64,000 nt of DNA from Phyllobacterium myrsinacearum (lineage in GTDB: Bacteria; Pseudomonadota; Alphaproteobacteria; Rhizobiales; Rhizobiaceae). A program made the translations under genes and the position numbers. The notes under the pieces were generated by a model. That model worked only from the letters and a program-made list of their open reading frames with translations. It was not told the DNA's origin and searched no databases. Shown piece after piece: positions 8,071 through 15,719 of the stretch (its first letter is position 1; every line of letters begins with the position of its first letter). Location: NCBI RefSeq assembly GCF_014138285.1, contig NZ_JACGXN010000005.1:248001-312000 (forward strand). Direction: 5' to 3'.

Positions 8071-11000
8071 ACATATCCGCAATCTTCATCCGCCGGCCCA
8101 TCGCAACAATCCTTCTCTCTGTGGCGATGGCAGCATCCGGGTTGTTTGCCTATCAGTTCCTGCCGGTTGCCGCGCTGCCGCAGGTGGATTTCCCGGTTAT
8201 CTCGGTTTCCGCCCAGTTGCCGGGCGCAGCACCTGACACCATGGCCAATGCGGTTGCGACGCCGCTGATCAAACAGTTCGCCACCATTCCATCTGTCTCA
8301 ACGATCAGCGCGACCAGCACGCAGGGTCAGACGCGCGTCACCATTGAATTCGAGCTCGACAGGAACATCGATCAGGCTGCGGCCGACGTCGAGGCGGCGA
8401 TCGCGCGAACGCTGAAGCAGCTGCCGGCAAACATGACGACGCCGCCGAGCTATCGCAAGACTAATCCCGCCGATGCCCCCATCCTGCTCGTGGCGCTGCA
8501 GAGTGACACGGCGCAATTGTCAAAGCTGGACGATTATGCCGAACAGGTGATCTCACCGTCGCTGTCTACAGTGGACGGCGTGGGTGAAGTCCAGGTGTTT
8601 GGCGCCAAGCAGTTCGCGGTGCGCATCGAGGTCGATCCCAATGCCATGACGGCACGTGGTATCGGCATTGATGAATTGACCAATGCCGTGGCTGACAACA
8701 ACTCCATTGCGCCCGTGGGTACGCTGACAAGCCCCACGCAGCAGATGGCGATTGAAGCCGATACGCAATCGAAGAACGCCGATACGTTCCGCCAGATCCT
8801 GATCGCATCTCCCAACGGCAAACCCGTCCGTCTGGGCGATGTGGCGCGCGTCGTCGATTCCGTCGCCAATACCCAGACGGAAAGCCGCTATGATGGCAAA
8901 AAGGCGCTTGTGCTCGCCGTCTTCCGCCAGCCCGGCGCCAATACGGTCGATGTGGTGGATCGCGTCCGCACCATGCTGCCGAAATTTGCCGAGGAGCTTG
9001 GCGCTTCCACCAGCCTCAACGTGCTCAATGACCGGTCGACATCGATCCGGCAAGCTGTGACGGACGTGCAGTTCACGCTCGTCCTGATCATTGGGCTGGT
9101 TGTGATGGTGATCTTCGTGTTCCTGCGGCGGATCGCGGCAACGCTTATCCCGACCGTCGCCGTGCCGTTGTCGTTGATTGCTACCTTGGGTGTGATGTAT
9201 GTCTTCGGCTTTTCCATCGACAATATTTCACTGCTGGGCCTGACACTCTCGGTCGGTCTGGTGGTCGATGACGCCATCGTCATGCTGGAGAACATATCCC
9301 GTCATATTGAAGAGGGCATGTCGCCGCGTGAAGCGGCGCTCAAGGGCAGCGAGGAGATCGGCTTCACAATCGTCTCCATCACCGCCTCCCTTGTGGCGGT
9401 CTTTATTCCCGTTCTGCTGATGGGGGGTGTCGTCGGCCGCATCTTCAACGAATTTGCCGTCGTCGTCACCGTGGCGATTGTGGCTTCGGCGCTGATCTCG
9501 CTGACATTGACGCCGATGCTGTGCAGTCATATGCCTGCCATACCGCATGAAAACGGGAAGGGAAAGAAGCCCTTCACCGAGCGGGTTTTCGATGCGGTGC
9601 TTGATGGTTACCGGCGCATGCTCGACATCTGCCTGAAGTTCCGTATTGTTGTTCTCGGTGTCTTTCTTCTGACGGTTATTGCGACGCTCTATCTCTTTTC
9701 CTCGATCGACAAAGGCTTCCTCCCGACCGAAGATATCGGCCAGCTGTCCATTTCGACCGAAGCGCGGCAGGATATCTCCTTCGACGCCATGGTGGCATTG
9801 CAGAAACAGGTCGCCGACGTTCTGATGAGCAAGCCCTATGTCGCGCATGTGGCATCGACCATCGGCGGTGGATTCAACTCTGCCAGTCTCAATCAGGGCA
9901 GTTTCTTCGTGGAGCTGAAGCCCAAATCCGAACGCCTCGCGCTCGATCCATTGCTGACGGATCTGCGCCAGTCCCTCGCCAAAGTGCCCGGCATCAACAG
10001 CTACCCGATCGCCATTCAGAACCTGCGCATCGGCAGCACGTCATCACGCGCGCAATATCAGTTCGTCTTGCAGGGTATCAACGCGGACGACCTCTATGCC
10101 TGGTCGCAAAAATACCTGCTGGCCCTGCAGCAGGACAGGCAATATTTTGCCGACGTGACGAGTGATCTGCAGAACAATGCGCTGCAGGCCAATCTGGTAA
10201 TCGATGCCGACAAGGCGCGTTTATTGGGCATAACCTCGACGCAGTTGCGCAATTCGCTCTATTACGCTTTTGGAACCAATCAGGCGTCGACCATCTTTTC
10301 TACGGGCGACAGCTATGAGGTTATTCTCGAGCTGGACCCGTCCATTCCCTGGACGACCGACAAGCTCGACCAGATGCAGATACGCTCAACCACCACCGGC
10401 AAGCTCATTCCGCTTTCTGCCTTTGCGCATGTGGAGCGGCGGGCTGGATTGCTCGCGGTCAGCCAGCTGAGCCAGCTCCCCGCCGTGACGATTTCCTTCA
10501 ATTTGCCGCAGGGCATCGCCCTGGGAAGGGCCGTGGAAGAAATCAACAAGATAAAGGCGGAACTGAATGTCCCGGATTCGATTGCCTCGACCTTCACCGG
10601 TACCGCCAAAGTGTTCCAGCAGGCGCTTTCCAATCAGGGGCTGCTGATCATTGCGGCCATCCTGACGATCTACATCGTGCTCGGTATTCTCTACGAGAGT
10701 TTCATCCATCCGCTGACCATTCTGACGGGTCTTCCGGCCGCCGCGGCCGGTGCGCTGGCGACGCTCGAACTCTTTGGTTTCGATCTCAGTGTGATCGCGA
10801 TCATCGGCATGCTGATGCTGATCGGCATCGTCAAGAAGAACGCGATCATGATGGTTGATTTTGCCCTTGTGCGGCAAAGGGCGGGCGACACGCCGCATGA
10901 TGCGATCCGCGAAGCCTGCCTTGTGCGGTTCCGTCCGATCATGATGACCACGCTTGCTGCGCTGATGGGGACCCTGCCGATTGCTATCGGCGCAGGCGCC

Positions 11001-11201
11001 AGTTCGGAATTGCGCCAGCCGCTTGGTGTGGCCGTGGTTGGTGGCCTGTTTGCCTCGCAGATACTCACGCTGTTCATCACACCGGTGATCTTCCTCTACA
11101 TGGAAGATATGTCGCGCGGTTCGGCGAACCTGTGGCGCAAGGTTTTCCACAAACGCGGAACACCATCCACAGGACCTGCAGCAGCGCATCCTGCGGAGTA
11201 G
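8067..11201 (+). CDS. RND efflux permease (HAE1 type, MdtB/MdtC/AcrB-like)
   Basis: A 1044-residue inner-membrane proton antiporter. It opens MNISAIFIRRPIATILLSVA, has the large periplasmic loops expected between TM1-2 and TM7-8, and carries the paired Asp of the proton relay in VVDDAIVMLENISRH near residue 400. The second half repeats the fold, with IGIVKKNAIMMVDFAL and RFRPIMMTTLAALMGTLPIA. The sequence is closest in style to MdtB/MdtC pumps, which often export bile salts, novobiocin or siderophore-like compounds, but the substrate cannot be assigned. It is coupled to the upstream adaptor gene. Confidence 0.93.
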   Translation: MNISAIFIRRPIATILLSVAMAASGLFAYQFLPVAALPQVDFPVISVSAQLPGAAPDTMANAVATPLIKQFATIPSVSTISATSTQGQTRVTIEFELDRNIDQAAADVEAAIARTLKQLPANMTTPPSYRKTNPADAPILLVALQSDTAQLSKLDDYAEQVISPSLSTVDGVGEVQVFGAKQFAVRIEVDPNAMTARGIGIDELTNAVADNNSIAPVGTLTSPTQQMAIEADTQSKNADTFRQILIASPNGKPVRLGDVARVVDSVANTQTESRYDGKKALVLAVFRQPGANTVDVVDRVRTMLPKFAEELGASTSLNVLNDRSTSIRQAVTDVQFTLVLIIGLVVMVIFVFLRRIAATLIPTVAVPLSLIATLGVMYVFGFSIDNISLLGLTLSVGLVVDDAIVMLENISRHIEEGMSPREAALKGSEEIGFTIVSITASLVAVFIPVLLMGGVVGRIFNEFAVVVTVAIVASALISLTLTPMLCSHMPAIPHENGKGKKPFTERVFDAVLDGYRRMLDICLKFRIVVLGVFLLTVIATLYLFSSIDKGFLPTEDIGQLSISTEARQDISFDAMVALQKQVADVLMSKPYVAHVASTIGGGFNSASLNQGSFFVELKPKSERLALDPLLTDLRQSLAKVPGINSYPIAIQNLRIGSTSSRAQYQFVLQGINADDLYAWSQKYLLALQQDRQYFADVTSDLQNNALQANLVIDADKARLLGITSTQLRNSLYYAFGTNQASTIFSTGDSYEVILELDPSIPWTTDKLDQMQIRSTTTGKLIPLSAFAHVERRAGLLAVSQLSQLPAVTISFNLPQGIALGRAVEEINKIKAELNVPDSIASTFTGTAKVFQQALSNQGLLIIAAILTIYIVLGILYESFIHPLTILTGLPAAAAGALATLELFGFDLSVIAIIGMLMLIGIVKKNAIMMVDFALVRQRAGDTPHDAIREACLVRFRPIMMTTLAALMGTLPIAIGAGASSELRQPLGVAVVGGLFASQILTLFITPVIFLYMEDMSRGSANLWRKVFHKRGTPSTGPAAAHPAE

Positions 11202-11231
11202 GTGGTACGGATATTGGGCGGCGTGAACCGT

Positions 11232-12920
11232 TCAGGCGGTTTTCGCCTCCATGAGGCCCAGTTCATCGATCATGGCCTGCCGCATGATGAACTTCTGGAC
11301 CTTACCTGTCACGGTCATCGGATATTCCTCGACGAAGCGGATATGTCCCGGAACCTTATAGTGCGCGATCTTGCCCTTGCAGAACTGGAGCACCTCGTGC
11401 TCGCTGAGACTGGACTCGGCGCGTACCTTGATCCAGGCGCAAAGGCATTCCCCGTATTTGCTGTCGGGAATGCCGAAGACCTGCACATCAGCGATGCCGG
11501 GGTGTGTGTAGAGGAACTCCTCGATCTCACGCGGATAAATGTTTTCGCCGCCGCGAATGACCAGATCCTTGATGCGCCCGACGATATTGCAATAGCCCCC
11601 CGCATCGATGGTCGCGAGATCGCCCGTATGCATCCAGCGGGCGGCATCGATTGTTGCAGCGGTGTTGGCATCATCTCCCCAATAGCCGCGCATGACGCTG
11701 TAGCCGCGTGTCAGTAGTTCACCCGTAACCCCCGGAGCAACAATCGCGCCATCCGTATCGATGATCTTGACCTCGACATGCGGATGGATGCGCCCGACCG
11801 TTGAAACCCGCCGCTCGAGCGGGTCCGTGGCGGAACTCTGGAAGCTCACCGGGCTGGTTTCCGTCATCCCGTAAGCGATGGTGATTTCGCTCTGGTGCAT
11901 GTCCTGTATGACTTTGCGCATCACTTCGATGGGGCAGGGTGAGCCTGCCATGATACCGGTGCGCAGGCTGCTGAGATCAAAGCTTTTGAAATCGGCATGG
12001 CCCAGTATGGCAATGAACATGGTCGGCACGCCATGCAGACCGGTGCACTTTTCGGCCTCCACCGTCTGCAGGACGGCCAGCGGATCGAATGCCTCGCTTG
12101 GTATCACAATGCAGGAGCCGTGGGTCAGACAGGCCAGATTGCCGAGCACCATGCCAAAGCAATGGTAGAAGGGCACCGGAATGCAGAGGCGGTCGATTTC
12201 CGTCAGACGCATGGCTTCGCCGATGAAGAAGCCGTTATTGAGAATATTGTGATGGGTGAGCGTCGCGCCCTTGGGACTGCCTGTCGTGCCGCTGGTGAAT
12301 TGTATGTTGATCGGGTCATCGAACTGCAGCACGGCTGCCAAAGCGTGCAGTTGTTCGATAGCCTGCGCGGTGGCTGCCTGTTCGACATCGGCGAAGTTGA
12401 GCATCCCGGGCGTTTTGTCTGTGCCCAAACGAATGACGGTTCGCAGCGTCGGCAGTTTTCCGGACTTGAGTTCGCCGGGCGCGCAGGTGTCGAGTTCCGG
12501 GGCGATCTCGCGCAGGATATCAAGATAATTGCTTGTCTTGAGTGCGGGAGACAGGATCAGGGCGGCGCAGCCGACCTTGTTGATGGCATATTCAAGCTCG
12601 TGCGAGCGATAGGCGGGATTGATGTTCACCAGAATGAGACCGGCCTTGGCGGTGGCGAACTGGGTCAGGACCCACTCAAGATTGTTAGGCGACCAGATGC
12701 CGATACGGTCACCGGGTTTGAGGCCAAGGGCGATGAAGCCGGCTGCCAGCGTATCGACCCTTTGCCGCAATTCGGCGTAGCTGAGGCGTATGTCCTGATG
12801 GCGGACCACAAGCGCCGGCCGGTCCGGAAACCGCCCGGCAATATGATCGAAGTGCCGTCCGATCGTTTCGCCGATCAGTGGTTGATTGCTCGCACCGTGA
12901 ACATAGCTTTCCGTGATCAT
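11232..12920 (-). CDS. acyl-CoA synthetase (AMP-forming, FadD-like)
   Basis: A 562-residue adenylate-forming ligase that activates a fatty or related acid to its CoA thioester. The P-loop-like motif [20 protein letters not shown], the YGMTETSP motif, the hinge TGDLATID and the C-terminal lysine region [14 protein letters not shown] are all present. The start was set at 12920 because GGGAGGAG precedes that ATG; an upstream in-frame codon would add seven residues. The closest functional family is medium/long-chain fatty acyl-CoA synthetase. It converges with the RND operon across a 30-base gap. Confidence 0.9.
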   Translation of the reverse strand: MITESYVHGASNQPLIGETIGRHFDHIAGRFPDRPALVVRHQDIRLSYAELRQRVDTLAAGFIALGLKPGDRIGIWSPNNLEWVLTQFATAKAGLILVNINPAYRSHELEYAINKVGCAALILSPALKTSNYLDILREIAPELDTCAPGELKSGKLPTLRTVIRLGTDKTPGMLNFADVEQAATAQAIEQLHALAAVLQFDDPINIQFTSGTTGSPKGATLTHHNILNNGFFIGEAMRLTEIDRLCIPVPFYHCFGMVLGNLACLTHGSCIVIPSEAFDPLAVLQTVEAEKCTGLHGVPTMFIAILGHADFKSFDLSSLRTGIMAGSPCPIEVMRKVIQDMHQSEITIAYGMTETSPVSFQSSATDPLERRVSTVGRIHPHVEVKIIDTDGAIVAPGVTGELLTRGYSVMRGYWGDDANTAATIDAARWMHTGDLATIDAGGYCNIVGRIKDLVIRGGENIYPREIEEFLYTHPGIADVQVFGIPDSKYGECLCAWIKVRAESSLSEHEVLQFCKGKIAHYKVPGHIRFVEEYPMTVTGKVQKFIMRQAMIDELGLMEAKTA

Positions 12921-13007
12921 CAATCGCTCCTCCCAAAGCACTGCGCCATTGGAGCATACTTTTCTGACCCGTGCTGTAAAGTTCGCAGTTCCGGTCCCGA
13001 GGCGGGA

Positions 13008-14765
13008 TCAGACCTTTCCGCTCACCTGGTCAAGCAGGATTTCCGCACCCGCGTCGCCGAACTGGACCTGATAGAGCCGCTTGTAGGCGCCGTTTGCGTG
13101 CAGCAATGCGCTATGGCTGCCCTGTTCCAGGATTTGGGCATCATCAACCACGACGATACGATCTGCATTGCGGATCGTCGCCAAACGGTGTGCAATGACA
13201 AGAGTTGTGCGGCCTTGCGCCAGTTCGGCAAGGGATGCCTGAATTTCGCGCTCTGTCTGCGTATCGAGCGCCGATGTTGCTTCATCGAGAATGAGAATCG
13301 GCGGGTTCTTGAGGAACATGCGCGCGATTGCGAGCCGCTGTTTCTGGCCGCCGGAAAGCTTGACGCCGCGTTCGCCCACGATCGTCTCCAGTCCCGCAGG
13401 CAGACCGGCTATCATTTCATCCAGCCGGGCACGGCGGGCGGCGAGGGCAATGTCTTCATCAGATGCATCAAGGCGGCCGTAGGCGATATTCTCGCGGATG
13501 GAGCCGCCGAACAGGAATACATCCTGCTGCACGACCCCGATCTGGCTGCGCAACGAGGCGAGGGTCATGTCACGGATATCGATGCCATCGATGGTGATTG
13601 CGCCGGAATTCACTTCGTAAAAGCGCGGAAGCAGCGAGCATAATGTTGTCTTTCCGGCACCGGACGAGCCGACAAATGCGACTGTCTCACCAGCTGTGAT
13701 CTCAAGATCGATATCGCGCAGAGCAGCCCGGTCGGCTGTGTAGCCGAAACTCACCTTGTCATAGCGGATGTTGCCTTTCAGCCCGCTGATATCGGAGGCG
13801 TCAGGGCGGTCGGCAATATCCGGCTCGGTGTCGAGCAGCTCGGTGTAGCGCTTGAAACCGGCAATGCCCTTAGGATAGGTCTCGATCACCGAATTGATCT
13901 TTTCAATCGGCCGCACGAACACTGCCACCAGAAGCAGGAAGCTGACGAAGCCGCCATTCGACAGACTGCCTGTTATGACGAAGTAGCTGCCGGCGATCAT
14001 GACGATCAGCTGGATCAGGCGCATGCTCATGTAGTTCAGCGATGTGCTTGCCGCCATGATGCGATAGGCACTGAGCTTGGTTTCACGATAGCGGGCATTG
14101 TCATGGGCAAACAGATCGCGTTCGTGATCCTCGTTGGCGAATGCCTGGACGACACGCATGCCGCCGACATTTTCCTCGATGCGGACATTGAAATCACCCA
14201 CGCGGCGATAGAGGTTCTGCCAGTTGCGGGTCATGCGACCGCCGTAGCGACTGGCAACCCACGCAACAAACGGGACGATCATCAGGGTCAGCAGCGCCAG
14301 ATGCGGATTGACGAAGAACATCAGCAGGAACGCACCGATGAAGGTCATGACCGCAATAAACAGATCTTCCGGTCCGTGATGGGCCACTTCGCCGATCTCT
14401 TCCAGATCCTTGGTCACGCGGGCGACAAGGTGGCCCGTCTTGTGGTTGTCGTAGAAGCGGAAGGAAAGCTTTTGCAGATGGTCAAAGCTCTTGCGGCGCA
14501 TTTCGGTTTCGATGTTGATGCCAAGCTTGTGGCCCCAGTACACCACAACCGCGGTCAATCCGGTGTTGAGCAGATAGACGGTCAGCAAACCGGCAGCAGC
14601 CAGAAGGATGAAGGTCCAGTTTTCGCTGGGCAGCAGCACGTCGATGAACGCGCGCACAGCCATCGGGAAACCAAGTTCCAGCAGGCCGGACAGGACAGCG
14701 CAGGAGAAATCCAGCGCGAAGAGCCCCTTATAGGGTGCGTAGTAAGCGAAAAAACGTTTGATCAT
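13008..14765 (-). CDS. ABC exporter half-transporter (MsbA/BmrA-like)
   Basis: A 585-residue fused membrane and ATPase protein that should act as a homodimer. Six transmembrane helices fill residues 1 to about 310. The nucleotide domain has Walker A GSSGAGKTTL near 376, Q-loop IGVVQQDVF, signature LSGGQKQRLAIAR, Walker B ILILDEATSALD and the H-loop in LVIAHRL. These exporters move lipids or hydrophobic drugs. The gene stands alone on the minus strand, head-to-head with the magnesium locus. Confidence 0.92.
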   Translation of the reverse strand: MIKRFFAYYAPYKGLFALDFSCAVLSGLLELGFPMAVRAFIDVLLPSENWTFILLAAAGLLTVYLLNTGLTAVVVYWGHKLGINIETEMRRKSFDHLQKLSFRFYDNHKTGHLVARVTKDLEEIGEVAHHGPEDLFIAVMTFIGAFLLMFFVNPHLALLTLMIVPFVAWVASRYGGRMTRNWQNLYRRVGDFNVRIEENVGGMRVVQAFANEDHERDLFAHDNARYRETKLSAYRIMAASTSLNYMSMRLIQLIVMIAGSYFVITGSLSNGGFVSFLLLVAVFVRPIEKINSVIETYPKGIAGFKRYTELLDTEPDIADRPDASDISGLKGNIRYDKVSFGYTADRAALRDIDLEITAGETVAFVGSSGAGKTTLCSLLPRFYEVNSGAITIDGIDIRDMTLASLRSQIGVVQQDVFLFGGSIRENIAYGRLDASDEDIALAARRARLDEMIAGLPAGLETIVGERGVKLSGGQKQRLAIARMFLKNPPILILDEATSALDTQTEREIQASLAELAQGRTTLVIAHRLATIRNADRIVVVDDAQILEQGSHSALLHANGAYKRLYQVQFGDAGAEILLDQVSGKV

Positions 14766-14954
14766 GGTACACGCGTGGATGGAGCCAAGGGCTGTTTCAG
14801 CTCGAAGGACATGGTTCGGGAGGGATTACCATAGGGATGCCGCGTAAGCTAACCCGTTTTATCCACTTTATATAAAAACGGTCACCGCGGACACCAGGGC
14901 TACCTCTGCTGATCAATTTCCCGTCACAAAGCATGCGCTGCCGAACCTTTCCGG

Positions 14955-14983
14955 TTGACACCCGGGATTGGCAGGCGTATCGG
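14955..14983 (+). promoter_or_regulatory. candidate promoter for the magnesium locus leader
   Basis: TTGACA at 14955-14960 and TATCGG at 14978-14983 are separated by 17 bases. The -35 is perfect and the -10 matches half of the consensus. Transcription from here would give a leader of about 210 bases. A short hairpin CGGGTTACCCG followed by GGTCATTTTT lies just downstream, near 14992-15012. A second, weaker promoter (TTGATG at 15066, GATACA at 15089) would start the RNA almost at the first stem of the structured leader. The stretch 14766-15095 holds no gene that I can support. Confidence 0.4.
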
Positions 14984-15095
14984 GGTTTTGCTCGGGTTAC
15001 CCGGGTCATTTTTCAAATCACAAAGAAGACGATGGACAGCAAATCTAGCTGCGCCCTGACTGCCGTTGATGCGGGAGCGCGGGCGCTTGATACAA

Positions 15096-15200
15096 CTAAC
15101 GAGCAGGACTCGATCCGGTACACCGGATGAGCAACGTTAGAGCTTAGAGCTCCGCCGTCGCTCACCCAGGCCGGATCAATTCCGGTCAATGAGGTGAGCC
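15096..15200 (+). promoter_or_regulatory. structured leader RNA with sequestered ribosome binding site (candidate riboswitch)
   Basis: Three elements can be drawn by hand. The first is a long hairpin closed by CTAACG (15096-15101) with CGTTAG (15135-15140), whose inner stem CTC-g-ATCCGG pairs with CCGGATGAG around a TACA loop. The second is a stem GCTCACC (15160-15166) with GGTGAGC (15193-15199), containing the inner hairpin CCGGA-TCAAT-TCCGG. The second stem buries GAGGTGAG, the Shine-Dalgarno of the next frame, one base before its ATG. The third is an alternative pairing: TGAGCAACG (15128-15136) can pair with CGTCGCTCA (15156-15164) with a single mismatch. It is exclusive with both stems, so the RNA could switch. 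Position in front of mgtA suggests a magnesium-related signal. The ligand is unknown. Confidence 0.6.
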
Positions 15201-15470
15201 ATGAACATCACGTTCGCAACTCTTCCAGGCGTTCGCGCCTTCGCCAACCGCGCTCGCGGGCGGCTTGCCATGCAGCGGAACAGTGTTTCCGCTGCTCCTG
15301 AAAAACAACACCTGTTCTCCAATCTGCATGCAGACTGGCGGGTCAATCCGGTGAACGGCCGGCTTGAAATGCATTGGCATGCCGACAATGAACCGCCCGC
15401 ACCGGCTTTGTCCCCCGTTGAAAAACTGGGGATGGTACTGGCCGTGTATCAATCGGGCCGCATGGTCTGA
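15201..15470 (+). CDS. small protein at head of magnesium locus
   Basis: An 89-residue frame starting one base after the sequestered Shine-Dalgarno GAGGTGAG (15191-15198). The N-terminal third is basic (RAFANRARGRLAMQR). The middle holds HADWRVNPVNGRLEMHWHAD and the end is non-polar. No signal peptide or membrane helix is evident and I do not recognise the family. The strong ribosome site, ATG spacing and position in front of mgtA support it being translated. It may be a regulatory small protein, or a leader frame whose translation matters more than its product. Confidence 0.6.
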   Translation: MNITFATLPGVRAFANRARGRLAMQRNSVSAAPEKQHLFSNLHADWRVNPVNGRLEMHWHADNEPPAPALSPVEKLGMVLAVYQSGRMV

Positions 15471-15535
15471 CGGCTGGTTTCCTCAAACGTTTTGCCCGCG
15501 CTTTTGCGCCGCCAACGTCAATGAAGGAGTATTCC

Positions 15536-15673
15536 ATGGACGATTATTCTAGTAGGCCCGCCGTGCTGCCGGTGACTGGCAAGCGCGGCGGGCTGTCCCA
15601 AAAATCAAAATCAACACAACCGACCGCGAATGCGACGGCTCGGCACGGTCCTCTGCGCCTGAATTTCAGGTGA
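15536..15673 (+). CDS. 45-residue leader-type peptide before mgtA
   Basis: The frame begins MDDYSSRPAVLP and ends HGPLRLNFR. AAGGAG at 15524-15529 lies six bases before the ATG, one of the best ribosome sites in the window. The stop is 46 bases before the mgtA ATG. It has four prolines and is strongly basic. A strong hairpin, GCCCGCCG (15556-15563) with CGGCGGGC (15586-15593), lies inside the coding sequence, so ribosome progress would decide whether it folds. Placement and size recall the MgtL leader peptide of enterobacterial mgtA, and both end in a basic segment finishing in Phe-Arg. That similarity may be chance. Confidence 0.55.
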   Translation: MDDYSSRPAVLPVTGKRGGLSQKSKSTQPTANATARHGPLRLNFR

Positions 15674-15719
15674 TCCGGAGCTGGTGTCGCTGTCGCTCGT
15701 TGCGGCAGGAGACCAGAAA

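Noticed and set aside
11997..13643. 548-codon plus-strand frame
   Set aside because: It is antisense to the acyl-CoA synthetase and ABC exporter.
15085..15200. M-box (ykoK) riboswitch
   Set aside because: A GTTAG...GAGCTCC stretch is faintly similar, but the M-box core elements as I remember them are missing.
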